This document shows positions 46,044 through 53,981 of a stretch of 64,000 bases of DNA, piece by piece; within the stretch, counting starts at the first letter, position 1, and each line of letters begins with the position of its first letter. A model generated the notes under the pieces. The model was not told where the DNA came from, ran no database searches, and saw only the letters and a list, made by a program, of their open reading frames with translations. A program made the translations under genes and the position numbers. This DNA comes from Stenotrophomonas sp. SAM-B. Lineage in GTDB: Bacteria > Pseudomonadota > Gammaproteobacteria > Xanthomonadales > Xanthomonadaceae. The stretch lies in contig NZ_JABBXB010000003.1 in the NCBI RefSeq assembly GCF_013387485.1, positions 421,927 through 485,926 on the forward strand, read 5' to 3'.

Positions 46044-46925
46044 TTACTTGCCGCGCGGCAGTTCAACCCGGCCGCGCACGTTGCTGTGGCGGATGTCGCC
46101 GCTGCCGCTGTTGGCAACGCGCAGGTCGCCGCCGACGTCGCGTGCGGTCACATCGCCGGAACCGTGGCGGTCCACGGTGACGCTGCCACCGATGTCGCGC
46201 AGTTCGGTATCGCCGGAGCCCACGGTGCCGACCCGTACGTTGCCCTTGGCCTGGCGCACAGTGGTGTCACCCGAGCCGACCACGCCGATGTCGACGTTGC
46301 CGCCGACCGTATCGAGTTCGAAGTCGCCGGAGCCGATCGTGCCGACCTTGGCATCGCCGCGGACGTTGCGCGCCGTGAAGTCACCCGAGCCGACCGAGAG
46401 CAGGTTCAGTGCACCGGCACCGTCGAGGACAACATCGCCCGAGCCGACCGCCGCGGTCACCAGACCCTTGATGTTCTCGAGCTTGATATCGCCGGAGCCG
46501 ACGTCGGCGCTGAGCGAATGCGCGCCGGTGACGCTGGCGTCGCCCGAGCCGACCTTGAGCTGGACCAGGATCGTGTCCGGCACGGTGCCGCGCATGTCCA
46601 GGTAGGCATAGCTGTTTCCGCTCATGGAGAGGCTGCGGCCTTCGCGCTGCAGGCGGACGACGAGCTTGTCGCCGACCTTCTGCTGGGTCACGGTCAGCTC
46701 GCGCAGCCAGTCGGCGTTGGAGGCGCAGGCGCGCCCACCGAGCTGTGCCGCGCCCGGGCCGGCCTGCAGCACCAGATCGTGCTGGTTCACTTCGAACACC
46801 ACTGCCTTGGCACCGGCCAGGTCGAGCTTGAGGTCACGCGCTTCGTTGAACTTGCACTGCGGTTCATCGGCGAGCGCGGTCAGCGGCAGCAACAACAGGG
46901 AAGCAACAGCGAGCTTGCGGATCAT
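46044..46925 (-). CDS. Exported GSGD-repeat beta-helix protein (DUF2807/GIN-like)
   Basis: A 293-residue exported protein with signal MIRKLAVASLLLLPLTALA. The first 120 residues contain a Cys pair. From about residue 122 to the end there are nine repeats of 18-19 residues, each opening with GSGD (KVGSGDAS, VGSGDIK, VGSGDVV, VGSGDFT, IGSGDFE, VGSGDTT, VGSGDTE, HGSGDVT, SGSGDIR). This is a right-handed beta-helix plan known in putative auto-transporter adhesin head (GIN/DUF2807) proteins. Here it sits 27 bases after an ABC permease gene in a YtrA-type operon, so an envelope role is likely. Confidence 0.83.
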   Translation of the reverse strand: MIRKLAVASLLLLPLTALADEPQCKFNEARDLKLDLAGAKAVVFEVNQHDLVLQAGPGAAQLGGRACASNADWLRELTVTQQKVGDKLVVRLQREGRSLSMSGNSYAYLDMRGTVPDTILVQLKVGSGDASVTGAHSLSADVGSGDIKLENIKGLVTAAVGSGDVVLDGAGALNLLSVGSGDFTARNVRGDAKVGTIGSGDFELDTVGGNVDIGVVGSGDTTVRQAKGNVRVGTVGSGDTELRDIGGSVTVDRHGSGDVTARDVGGDLRVANSGSGDIRHSNVRGRVELPRGK

Positions 46926-46952
46926 GGGTGGGTCCTCGATGAAGGGCAGGGA

Positions 46953-47981
46953 TCAGATTTCGCCGGCGCGGCGGCGCAGGCGGATGGCCAGGAACAGGAA
47001 CACCACACCGAAGGCTGCACCGATCCACAGTTCCGGCATGGCGAAGGCGCCCAGCTGGTGGCTCGGGCCCAGTTCGTTGACCAGGTTGTCCATGTTGCCA
47101 TTGCCGCTGAACAGCGCGTCGCCACGGTAGAACTGGTCGGTCGCGGGAACCGCGCTGAGAAGCAGGCGGCCGACGATGTGCTTCCAGAACCAGCCACCGG
47201 TCAGGTCGAACAGGGTCATCACCTTGGTGGTGCTGACGATGATGCCGGCGAACAGCGGCAGCATCACCGCCCACAGGAACGGCTTGGTCTTGGCCCAGGC
47301 CGAGCACAGCAGCAGCCAGCCCACGGTCGGCAACGCCCACAGCAGGTAGACCGGGATCCAGGACAGGTGGCCGGCGATGATGGTCAGCGGGCTGGCCGGA
47401 CCCCAGATCAGCACCATCGGGTCACCGCCGTGGGCGATCACCACGATCGAGATCATCACCAGGAAGCCGAGCATGGTCAGGGCCGAGGCGATCACCGCGA
47501 TGAGCGGGGCGATCAGCAGCGCGCTCAGTGCCTTGGACAGCACCGTGGACGTATCCGACAGCGGCAGCGACTTCCAGAACAGGATGCTGCGGTCGCGGCG
47601 GTCGTCGTACAGGGCGCCCAGGCAGTAGAAGAACACCACGAAGGCGAGCACGATCAGCGGCCAGCCCGAGCTCAGGATCAGGGTCAGGTCCAGGCCATTG
47701 GCCAGGTCGTGCAGGTTCTTGGCATCCAGCTTGCTGGTCAGCAGGCTCAGGTCCAGGCCGTTGATGCTGACGTTCTCGTCGTTGAGATGGAGGCCGCCGC
47801 TCTTGACCGCGCGGTGCATGGCGACCAGGCCGAACACGATGCCGAGCAGGCTCATCACCAGCGAGATGCCACCGGCGATCACCGGCGCATACAGGAAGCC
47901 GCCGCGGTTTTCCCAGTACTCACGCTTGAGCAGCCACTTGAACGCACTGGCCTTGCTGATGGGATGGTTGACGGTGTTCAT
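46953..47981 (-). CDS. ABC transporter permease (YtrA-linked)
   Basis: A 342-residue membrane protein with about six hydrophobic segments (FLYAPVIAGGISLVMSLLG, WPLIVLAFVVFFYCLG, APLIAVIASALTMLGFLVMI, and others to the C-terminus) and the ABC-2 type motif ALYDDRRDRSILFWKSLPLSD. It starts as ATGA overlapping the end of the ATPase gene by 4 bases. The pair forms an exporter of unknown cargo; relatives in Firmicutes and Xanthomonas respond to cell wall antibiotics. Confidence 0.88.
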   Translation of the reverse strand: MNTVNHPISKASAFKWLLKREYWENRGGFLYAPVIAGGISLVMSLLGIVFGLVAMHRAVKSGGLHLNDENVSINGLDLSLLTSKLDAKNLHDLANGLDLTLILSSGWPLIVLAFVVFFYCLGALYDDRRDRSILFWKSLPLSDTSTVLSKALSALLIAPLIAVIASALTMLGFLVMISIVVIAHGGDPMVLIWGPASPLTIIAGHLSWIPVYLLWALPTVGWLLLCSAWAKTKPFLWAVMLPLFAGIIVSTTKVMTLFDLTGGWFWKHIVGRLLLSAVPATDQFYRGDALFSGNGNMDNLVNELGPSHQLGAFAMPELWIGAAFGVVFLFLAIRLRRRAGEI

Positions 47982-48853
47982 GCGTAGGTTCCCTTCATGA
48001 TGGCCACGAACAGATCCGCCAGCCCCGGGCTGCGGATTTCCCCCAAGGGCGCGAGCTGGGCGCGTGGCACCCCGTCGAACAGCAGGACGGTCTTGCCGAA
48101 GGGCAGGGCGCGGTCGTCGATCGGCTTGAGCGCGCGCGCGGCCTCCACGGCGTCGGCCGAGACCAGTACTTCGGTGTAGCGCTCGCCGATGTCTTCCATG
48201 TCGGTGGTGAGGACGATGCGGCCATCGCGGATGAACATCACATCGGTGAGGATGTGTTCGATCTCTTCCACCTGGTGGGTGGTGACGATGATGGTCTTCT
48301 GCTCGTCGAAGTAGTCTTCCAGCAGGCGCTGGTAGAACTCCTTGCGGTACAGGATGTCCAGGCCGAGCGTGGGCTCGTCCAGCACCAGCACCTTGGCATC
48401 GATGGCCATCACCAGCGCCAGGTGCAGCTGCACGATCATGCCCTTGGACAGTTCACGCACGCGCTGCTTCGGATGCAGCTTGGTGGAGGCCAGGAAGCGC
48501 TCGCAGCGGGCCCGGTCGAAGCGCGGATGGGTGCCGGCGACGAAATCGATCGCCTCGCGCACCTTCATCCAGCGTGGCAGCACCGCCACGTCGGCGATGA
48601 AGCACACATCGTTCATCAGCGCGTTGCGCTGCTCGGCCGGGTCCAGCCCGAGCACGCGCAGCTCGCCTTCCACCGAGGTCAGGCCGAGCAGGGCCTTGAG
48701 CAGGGTGGTCTTGCCGGCGCCGTTGGGACCGATCAGGCCGGTGATGCGGCCGGGGGCGATCGTGAAGCTGGTGTTGTCCAGCGCCACGGTCTGTTTGTAG
48801 GCCTTGCGCAGGCCTCGAGCGGAAATGACGACATCACTTGCAACGGCATTCAT
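47978..48853 (-). CDS. ABC transporter ATP-binding protein (YtrB-like)
   Basis: A 291-residue ATPase. Walker A GPNGAGKT at 42-49, Q-loop region at about 80-95, signature VRELSKGMIVQLHLALVM (degenerate LSGGQ, typical of ABC-2 type ATPases), Walker B VLVLDEPTLGLD, H-loop TTHQVEEIEHIL, and a C-terminal accessory region of about 70 residues. Its ATG overlaps the TGA of the GntR gene (ATGA), so translation is coupled. Works with the permease downstream. Confidence 0.92.
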   Translation of the reverse strand: MNAVASDVVISARGLRKAYKQTVALDNTSFTIAPGRITGLIGPNGAGKTTLLKALLGLTSVEGELRVLGLDPAEQRNALMNDVCFIADVAVLPRWMKVREAIDFVAGTHPRFDRARCERFLASTKLHPKQRVRELSKGMIVQLHLALVMAIDAKVLVLDEPTLGLDILYRKEFYQRLLEDYFDEQKTIIVTTHQVEEIEHILTDVMFIRDGRIVLTTDMEDIGERYTEVLVSADAVEAARALKPIDDRALPFGKTVLLFDGVPRAQLAPLGEIRSPGLADLFVAIMKGTYA

Positions 48854-49212
48854 GAGGATTTCCCCTGGGGCAGCAATTCGTCGAGGTTCAGGCCCAGGCG
48901 CTGGATGCGTTCCAGGACCAGCGGCCATTCTTCATTGAGGAACCGGTCGCGCTCGCTGCTGCGCAGCTGCGTGGCCGCTTCTTCGGTCATGAACATGCCC
49001 AGGCCGCGGCGCTTCTCGACCAGGCCTTCATCGGCCAGTTCCTGGTAGGCGCGCGAAACGGTGATGGGGTTGAGCTGGTACTCGGCGGCTACCTGCCGGA
49101 CCGAAGGCAGGGCGTCGCCGGGTTTGATGATGCCGTCAAGCATCATGGCGATCACGCGCTCCTTCAGCTGGCGGTAGATCGGAGCACCATCGCTCCATTG
49201 AATATCGCTCAT
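48850..49212 (-). CDS. GntR family transcriptional regulator, YtrA subfamily
   Basis: A 120-residue regulator. The winged helix is complete: GAPIYRQLKERVIAMMLDG, GDALPSVRQVAAEYQLNPITVSRAYQELADEGLVEKRRGLGMFM. The short C-terminal helical tail (about 40 residues) is the mark of the YtrA subfamily, which controls linked ABC exporters by repression. It is second in the operon, 2 bases after the small protein gene and overlapping the ATPase gene. A GGTG-N16-CACC palindrome in front of the operon fits its expected operator. Confidence 0.92.
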   Translation of the reverse strand: MSDIQWSDGAPIYRQLKERVIAMMLDGIIKPGDALPSVRQVAAEYQLNPITVSRAYQELADEGLVEKRRGLGMFMTEEAATQLRSSERDRFLNEEWPLVLERIQRLGLNLDELLPQGKSS

Positions 49213-49214
49213 GG

Positions 49215-49469
49215 TCAGCTCCGTGGGTTCAGCGACTGCGCGAATGAGAAGTAAGGCATGGACAGGGAGCTGTGCAGCCGGCGGGGGGGCGTGGGGGCGC
49301 CGTCGGCGTTCCCTGCCTCGATGACGCCTGCGTCCTGCGGGCCTTCAAACACATTGGCGCTGGCGGCATCGCCAGCGTCACCGGAGGGGGTGCCGAACCA
49401 GCCGAGCAACAGCAGCGCCGAGGCGGCGATGACGGCTTTGGCGGAGTGGTGGTGGCGCATGCGGGTCAT
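49215..49469 (-). CDS. Small membrane/exported protein, first gene of the YtrA-type operon
   Basis: An 84-residue protein. A His-rich start (MTRMRHHHSAK) precedes one hydrophobic segment (AVIAASALLLLGWFG), then a polar tail rich in Ala, Asp and Pro. It could be an N-in membrane anchor with a periplasmic tail. A GGGGAAG ribosome site lies before the ATG at 49469, and the stop is 2 bases before the GntR start, which strongly supports a real gene. No known family. Confidence 0.65.
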   Translation of the reverse strand: MTRMRHHHSAKAVIAASALLLLGWFGTPSGDAGDAASANVFEGPQDAGVIEAGNADGAPTPPRRLHSSLSMPYFSFAQSLNPRS

Positions 49470-49492
49470 GGGCTTCCCCTGTCTAGGTGACT

Positions 49493-49516
49493 GGTGTTGT
49501 ATGAAACTATAACACC
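49493..49516 (-). promoter_or_regulatory. Candidate YtrA operator (GGTG-N16-CACC)
   Basis: GGTG at 49493-49496 and CACC at 49513-49516 are separated by exactly 16 bases; the inner arms GGTGTT/AACACC extend the dyad. This is the pattern reported for YtrA in Xanthomonas citri. It lies 24 bases upstream of the first gene of the operon, in an AT-rich promoter zone (TATGAAACTATAA). Confidence 0.7.
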
Positions 49517-49931
49517 GGCACGCCGAAGATCAACATGGGGAGTGCCCCAACTGATGGCAGGGGGTGCATGACAGGCGCCGTTCATCCTCAAGTCATTGAA
49601 AGTAATGGGTATTCATGAGGGGTTCCCCGGCATTGTCCGCCAGCGGACATTCATTGATGTCAATGATATGGCAAGCGAGGGCCGCATTCAGGCGATTGGT
49701 TGAGGGCAGGAGCGACCACGGGGACGCGGTCAGATACGTCACCGCTGACGCTGAATGCGCCTCTGATCGGGTGCGCCTGGAAACCCGCCGCAGCCCCGCG
49801 CGCAGCGCATCGATGGCACGCGGACCAACGGCGGACGGCGGCTAAAACGCCGGTGATATAGTGCCCGCCGCAGTTCCGGCAGCGTCCGCCGGGCCCGTTG
49901 AGCCTCTCTTTTCCTTACCTGGAGTGTCGCG
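49517..49931. other. Intergenic region between the YtrA-type operon and gpx2
   Basis: About 415 bases without a supported gene. It holds a short hairpin TGTCCGC-CA-GCGGACA (49634-49649) followed by the dyad ATTGA-TG-TCAAT (49653-49664), and near the end TATAGT (about 49857-49862), a possible -10 for gpx2. A 76-codon frame at 49615-49845 has no ribosome site and no recognisable motif. Confidence 0.4.
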
Positions 49932-50540
49932 ATGCACCACGTGTCTCTGTTGTCGCCCGTCCGTCGCGACCGCGCTCCGCGCCGGGCCCGCGCGCCCATG
50001 CTGTTGCTGGCGCTCGGCCTGCTGGTGGGGACGTCGGCCCAGGCGGCCGATCTGCTCGATGTGAGCTATCGCCCGCTCGCCGGCAAAGGCGAAGTGAACC
50101 TGGCCAAGCAGTACGGCGGCAAGGTGCTGCTGGTGGTGAATACCGCCAGCAAGTGCGGTTTCACCCCGCAGTACGAAGGCCTGGAGGCCCTGCAGCGCAA
50201 GTACGCCGCGCGGGGTTTCTCGGTCCTGGGCTTTCCGTCCAATGATTTCAAAGGCCAGGAGCCGGGCGACGAGACCCAGATCCAGGAGTTCTGCACGCTG
50301 ACCTACGGCGTGAAGTTCCCGATGTTCCAGAAGGTGGTCGTCACCGGGCCGGAGGCGACACCGCTGTACCGCAGTCTCGCCACTGCCACGGGCGTATCGC
50401 CGGGCTGGAACTTCCACAAGTATCTGGTCGGTCGCGACGGCCGGGTGGTCGCGCAGTTCCCGAGCAAGGTCACCCCGGACGATCCGAAGTTGGTGGCGGC
50501 GATCGAACGTGAGCTGTCTGTCACGGCAAACAAGCGCTGA
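49932..50540 (+). CDS. Glutathione peroxidase, exported paralogue
   Basis: A 202-residue thiol peroxidase. An Arg-rich N-region (RRDRAPRRARAP) and a hydrophobic core (MLLLALGLLVGTSAQA) form a signal peptide, so the enzyme should act in the periplasm. The peroxidatic Cys75 is in NTASKCGFTPQY; LGFPSNDFKGQEPG and WNFHKYLVGRDG follow. The resolving Cys of some family members is kept in EFCTLTYG. GGAG lies before the ATG. Compared with the protein at 5231, the FPCDQF motif is FPSNDF here. Confidence 0.9.
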   Translation: MHHVSLLSPVRRDRAPRRARAPMLLLALGLLVGTSAQAADLLDVSYRPLAGKGEVNLAKQYGGKVLLVVNTASKCGFTPQYEGLEALQRKYAARGFSVLGFPSNDFKGQEPGDETQIQEFCTLTYGVKFPMFQKVVVTGPEATPLYRSLATATGVSPGWNFHKYLVGRDGRVVAQFPSKVTPDDPKLVAAIERELSVTANKR

Positions 50541-50624
50541 CGATATCGACATCTCGGACGCGCGTGCGACAATGGTTGCTTTCGCGCCGACGTCGGCGTC
50601 CAGTCACTTCCAGGAATGCAGCGA

Positions 50625-51605
50625 ATGAAGATGGGAATGCGCGGCGCCGCGGCGTCGGTTCTGATTCTGGCGATGGGTGCCACCGGTACCGCGATGTCGC
50701 AACAACCAGCCGCCCGCGCGGCTGTCAAGGAGACTTCCACTTTGAACTCCCAACGGGAAAAGCTCGGCTACGCCATCGGCATCGATGTGGCCAATTCGTT
50801 TGGTCCGATCTCCAGCGAGATCGACCTGGCCGCACTGCGCCGCGGTGTGACCAATGCCTTTGAAGGCAAGCAGCCGCTGATCAGCCAGGAAGAGGCGCAG
50901 AAGACCGACGCCGCCCTGCGCCAGGCCGTGATGGCCAAGAACGGTCAGCCGGTTCCGGGCGTCGCGCCGGGCACCGCGCCGCCGAAGGTGGACCGCGAAA
51001 AGGTCGGCCTGATGCTGGGCAGCTTCGCCGTGGGCCCGTCGCTGGCCCCGCTGAAGGACGATGTGGACCTGGACGCGCTGTTCGACGCGGTCAGCACCAC
51101 GTTCAACAACGGCACCCCGAAGATGACCGCCGAGCAGGCCAAGGCCACGCTGGAAGGCTTCATGAAGGGCAAGCAGGCTGAAATGGAAGCCAAGTCCGCT
51201 GCCCAGGCCGGTACCAACCGCGTGGACGGCAACAACTTCCTGGCCAAGAACAAGACCGCGCCGGGCGTGGTGACCACCGCGTCGGGCCTGCAGTACCAGG
51301 TGCTGCGTCCGGGTTCGGGCGAACGCCCGCTGCCGACCAGCAAGGTGCGCGTGAACTACGAAGGCAAGCTGCTCGACGGCACCGTGTTCGACAGCAGTTA
51401 CCAGCGCGGCCAGCCGATCGAGTTCGGTCTGGACCAGGTGATCAAGGGCTGGTCGGAAGGCGTCTCGCTGATGCCGACCGGTTCCAAGTACCGCTTCTGG
51501 ATTCCGGGCGAGCTGGCCTATGGCGAGCAGGGCACCCCGGGTGGCCCGATCGGTCCGAACGCCACGCTGACGTTCGACGTCGAGCTGCTGAACGTTCTTC
51601 CGTAA
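50625..51605 (+). CDS. fkpA: FKBP-type peptidyl-prolyl isomerase with two tandem FKBP_N domains
   Basis: A 326-residue exported foldase. Signal peptide at residues 1-27. Two copies of the dimerisation domain follow: 44-105 ([16 protein letters not shown] ... [13 protein letters not shown]) and 124-186 ([17 protein letters not shown] ... [16 protein letters not shown]). The FKBP catalytic domain is at 219-325 ([46 protein letters not shown]). FkpA and Mip proteins normally have one FKBP_N copy. The ATG at 50625 is chosen as AGGA lies 9 bases upstream; an ATG at 50616 is too close to it. It precedes ugd by 22 bases. The symbol is tentative (fkpA or mip). Confidence 0.88.
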   Translation: MKMGMRGAAASVLILAMGATGTAMSQQPAARAAVKETSTLNSQREKLGYAIGIDVANSFGPISSEIDLAALRRGVTNAFEGKQPLISQEEAQKTDAALRQAVMAKNGQPVPGVAPGTAPPKVDREKVGLMLGSFAVGPSLAPLKDDVDLDALFDAVSTTFNNGTPKMTAEQAKATLEGFMKGKQAEMEAKSAAQAGTNRVDGNNFLAKNKTAPGVVTTASGLQYQVLRPGSGERPLPTSKVRVNYEGKLLDGTVFDSSYQRGQPIEFGLDQVIKGWSEGVSLMPTGSKYRFWIPGELAYGEQGTPGGPIGPNATLTFDVELLNVLP

Positions 51606-51627
51606 CGGATCTGGAGCCCCACCGCCC

Positions 51628-52977
51628 ATGCGCGTTGCGATTTTCGGTACCGGCTACGTCGGTCTTGTCACGGGTACCTGCCTGGCCGAGGTCGGCCACC
51701 AGGTGATCTGTGTCGATATCGACCAGGCCAAGGTCGACGGCCTCAACAACGGGATCATCCCGATCTATGAGCCCGGCCTGGAGCCTATGGTGAAGGACAA
51801 CCACGCGGCGTCGCGGTTGACCTTCACCTCCGATGCCGCCACCGCGATCGCGCATGGCCAGGTGATCTTCATTGCCGTGGGCACGCCACCGGACGAGGAC
51901 GGCAGTGCCGACCTGCAGTACGTGCTGGCCGTGGCCCGCACCATCGGCCGGCACATCACCGTGCCGGTGGTGGTGGTGAACAAATCGACCGTGCCGGTAG
52001 GCACGGCCGACAAAGTCCGTGAGGCCATCGCGCAGGCGCTGGCCGAACGCGGCGTGGAGATCGCGTTCGACGTGGTCTCCAATCCCGAATTCCTCAAGGA
52101 AGGCGACGCGGTCGCCGACTGCATGCGGCCGGACCGCATCGTGGTGGGCGCGTCCAATCCCGATTCGATCGCATTGATGCGTCGCCTGTATGCACCGTTC
52201 AACCGCAACCACGACCGCGTGGTGGAGATGGACGTGCGCTCGGCGGAGCTGACCAAGTACGCGGCCAACGCGATGCTGGCGACCAAGATTTCGTTCATGA
52301 ACGAAATCGCCAACATCGCCGAGAAGGTCGGTGCCGATATCGAGCAGGTCCGCCAGGGCATCGGTTCGGACCCGCGGATCGGCTGGCACTTCATCTATCC
52401 CGGTGCCGGTTACGGCGGCTCGTGCTTCCCCAAGGATGTGCAGGCGCTGGCCCGCACCGCCCAGCAGTACGGCCATGAGCCGATGCTGTTGAACGCGGTC
52501 GAAGCCGTCAACGAGCATCAGAAAGGCCATCTGTTCGCCCTGATCCAGCGCCACTACGACCGTGGCGAAGACGAAGGCGTGCGCGGCAAGACCTTCGCGG
52601 TGTGGGGCCTGGCATTCAAGCCGAACACCGATGACATGCGCGAGGCCTCCAGCCGCCGCCTGCTGGCGCAGCTGTGGGAAGCTGGTGCGACGGTGCGCGC
52701 CTATGATCCGGAAGCGACCGAAGAAGCGCGCCGCATTTTCGGCGAGCGCGATGACCTGGTGTTCTGCGCCAACGCCTATGACGCCCTCGAGGGCGCCGAT
52801 GCGCTGGTCGTGGTGACCGAATGGAAGCAGTTCCGCAGCCCGGATTTCATCCGGCTGCGCGAGATGCTCAGCGATGCGGTCGTCTTCGACGGCCGCAATC
52901 TGTACGACCCGCAGGATATCGAAGCCGCGGGCCTGGCTTACTACGGCATTGGCCGGGGACGTTCGTTGAATGCATGA
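51628..52977 (+). CDS. ugd: UDP-glucose 6-dehydrogenase
   Basis: A 449-residue enzyme that oxidises UDP-glucose to UDP-glucuronate for polysaccharide or lipid A sugar synthesis. NAD site [19 protein letters not shown] at residues 3-21; catalytic Cys266 in [27 protein letters not shown] and the [16 protein letters not shown] helix with catalytic Lys are present. No polysaccharide cluster is attached here. Overlaps slyX by 8 bases, so the two are co-translated. Confidence 0.95.
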   Translation: MRVAIFGTGYVGLVTGTCLAEVGHQVICVDIDQAKVDGLNNGIIPIYEPGLEPMVKDNHAASRLTFTSDAATAIAHGQVIFIAVGTPPDEDGSADLQYVLAVARTIGRHITVPVVVVNKSTVPVGTADKVREAIAQALAERGVEIAFDVVSNPEFLKEGDAVADCMRPDRIVVGASNPDSIALMRRLYAPFNRNHDRVVEMDVRSAELTKYAANAMLATKISFMNEIANIAEKVGADIEQVRQGIGSDPRIGWHFIYPGAGYGGSCFPKDVQALARTAQQYGHEPMLLNAVEAVNEHQKGHLFALIQRHYDRGEDEGVRGKTFAVWGLAFKPNTDDMREASSRRLLAQLWEAGATVRAYDPEATEEARRIFGERDDLVFCANAYDALEGADALVVVTEWKQFRSPDFIRLREMLSDAVVFDGRNLYDPQDIEAAGLAYYGIGRGRSLNA

Positions 52978-53209
52978 GTCCACACCCTCCGAGCGCGAAC
53001 AGGCGATGGAAGCACGCCTGGTCGAGCTGGAAATGCGTGTCTCCTTCCAGGAGCAGGCGCTGGCCGAACTGAGCGAGGCCCTGGCCGATGCGCGCATGGA
53101 AGGCAACCGCAATGCCGACCTGACCCGCATCCTGCTCGAAGACCTCGGCAAGGTCCGCACCGCGCTGTATTCCGATTCGGCCGAAGAGCCGCCGCCTCCG
53201 CATTACTGA
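52970..53209 (+). CDS. slyX: SlyX family protein
   Basis: A 79-residue coiled-coil protein: [20 protein letters not shown] is the family signature, and PPPPHY at the end is typical of SlyX. It forms a short helical coiled coil; function unknown. Starts inside ugd (ATG at 52970). Confidence 0.92.
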   Translation: MHESTPSEREQAMEARLVELEMRVSFQEQALAELSEALADARMEGNRNADLTRILLEDLGKVRTALYSDSAEEPPPPHY

Positions 53210-53218
53210 TCTGACGTC

Positions 53219-53911
53219 ATGAGCGATACTCTCCGCGACCAGCTGCTGGGCCTTGGCTTCAAAGCCGCGCCCAAACCCGAACGAACCAACGACCGCAAGC
53301 CGGATCGTCGACCCGATGCGCGCCGCGATGGCCGCCCGGCCGGCAAGCCGCAGGGCGCACGCCCGGCCGGCAAGCCCGGCGAGGGCCAGCGTCCCGCCCG
53401 CGACGGCGACCGCCGCCCGCAGGGCAAGGGCCGTCCCGCCGGCGCCCGTCCGCCCCAGGGCGCGCCCGGCAAGCCGCGCTCGCGCGAGGACATCGACCTC
53501 GCCAAGGCGTATGCGATCCGTGCGCAGAAGGAAAAGGACGACCGCATCGAGGCCGAGCGCCTGAAGCAGGAAGAGGCGCGCCTGCGTCGCGAAGCCAAGG
53601 CCAAGCTGGAGGTCCTGCTGGAAGGCAAGTCCCTCAACGCCGAAGCGGCCGACATCGCGCGCCATTTCCTGTATGGCGGCAAGATCAAGCGGATCTACGT
53701 GACGGCCGACCAGCTCAAGGCACTCAATGCCGGCGAGCTCGGCGTGCTGCAGCAGAACGGCCGCTACGTGCTGGTGACCGCCGCGGTGCTGGCCGAGGCC
53801 GAAGCGGTGTTCGCACCGTCGGTGGCATTGAAGGTCGACCCGGATGCGCCGGCTGGCGAAGATCCCTACGCCGATCCGCAGTACCAGGTGCCGGACGACC
53901 TGGTCTGGTAA
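53219..53911 (+). CDS. DUF2058 family protein (YaiL-like)
   Basis: A 230-residue basic protein. It begins SDTLRDQLLGLGF, the family signature, then has a long disordered Arg/Pro/Gly region with repeated RPAGKP (residues about 20-90), a charged helix (DIDLAKAYAIRAQKEKDDR) and a C-terminal globular part (FLYGGKIKRIYVTADQLKAL). The E. coli relative YaiL is described as a nucleoprotein/polynucleotide-associated enzyme; the role is not known. Nine bases after slyX on the same strand. Confidence 0.88.
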   Translation: MSDTLRDQLLGLGFKAAPKPERTNDRKPDRRPDARRDGRPAGKPQGARPAGKPGEGQRPARDGDRRPQGKGRPAGARPPQGAPGKPRSREDIDLAKAYAIRAQKEKDDRIEAERLKQEEARLRREAKAKLEVLLEGKSLNAEAADIARHFLYGGKIKRIYVTADQLKALNAGELGVLQQNGRYVLVTAAVLAEAEAVFAPSVALKVDPDAPAGEDPYADPQYQVPDDLVW

Positions 53912-53935
53912 GCCACCGCCACCATTGTTGAACGT

Positions 53936-53959
53936 ACTGGGCGCCGTCAGGCGCCCAGT
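53936..53959 (+). terminator. Hairpin between the DUF2058 and acyltransferase genes
   Basis: Perfect stem ACTGGGCGCC/GGCGCCCAGT with loop GTCA. No T-tract, so its end function is uncertain. Confidence 0.5.
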
Positions 53960-53981
53960 GCATGTCAGGAGCAGGGCAACC

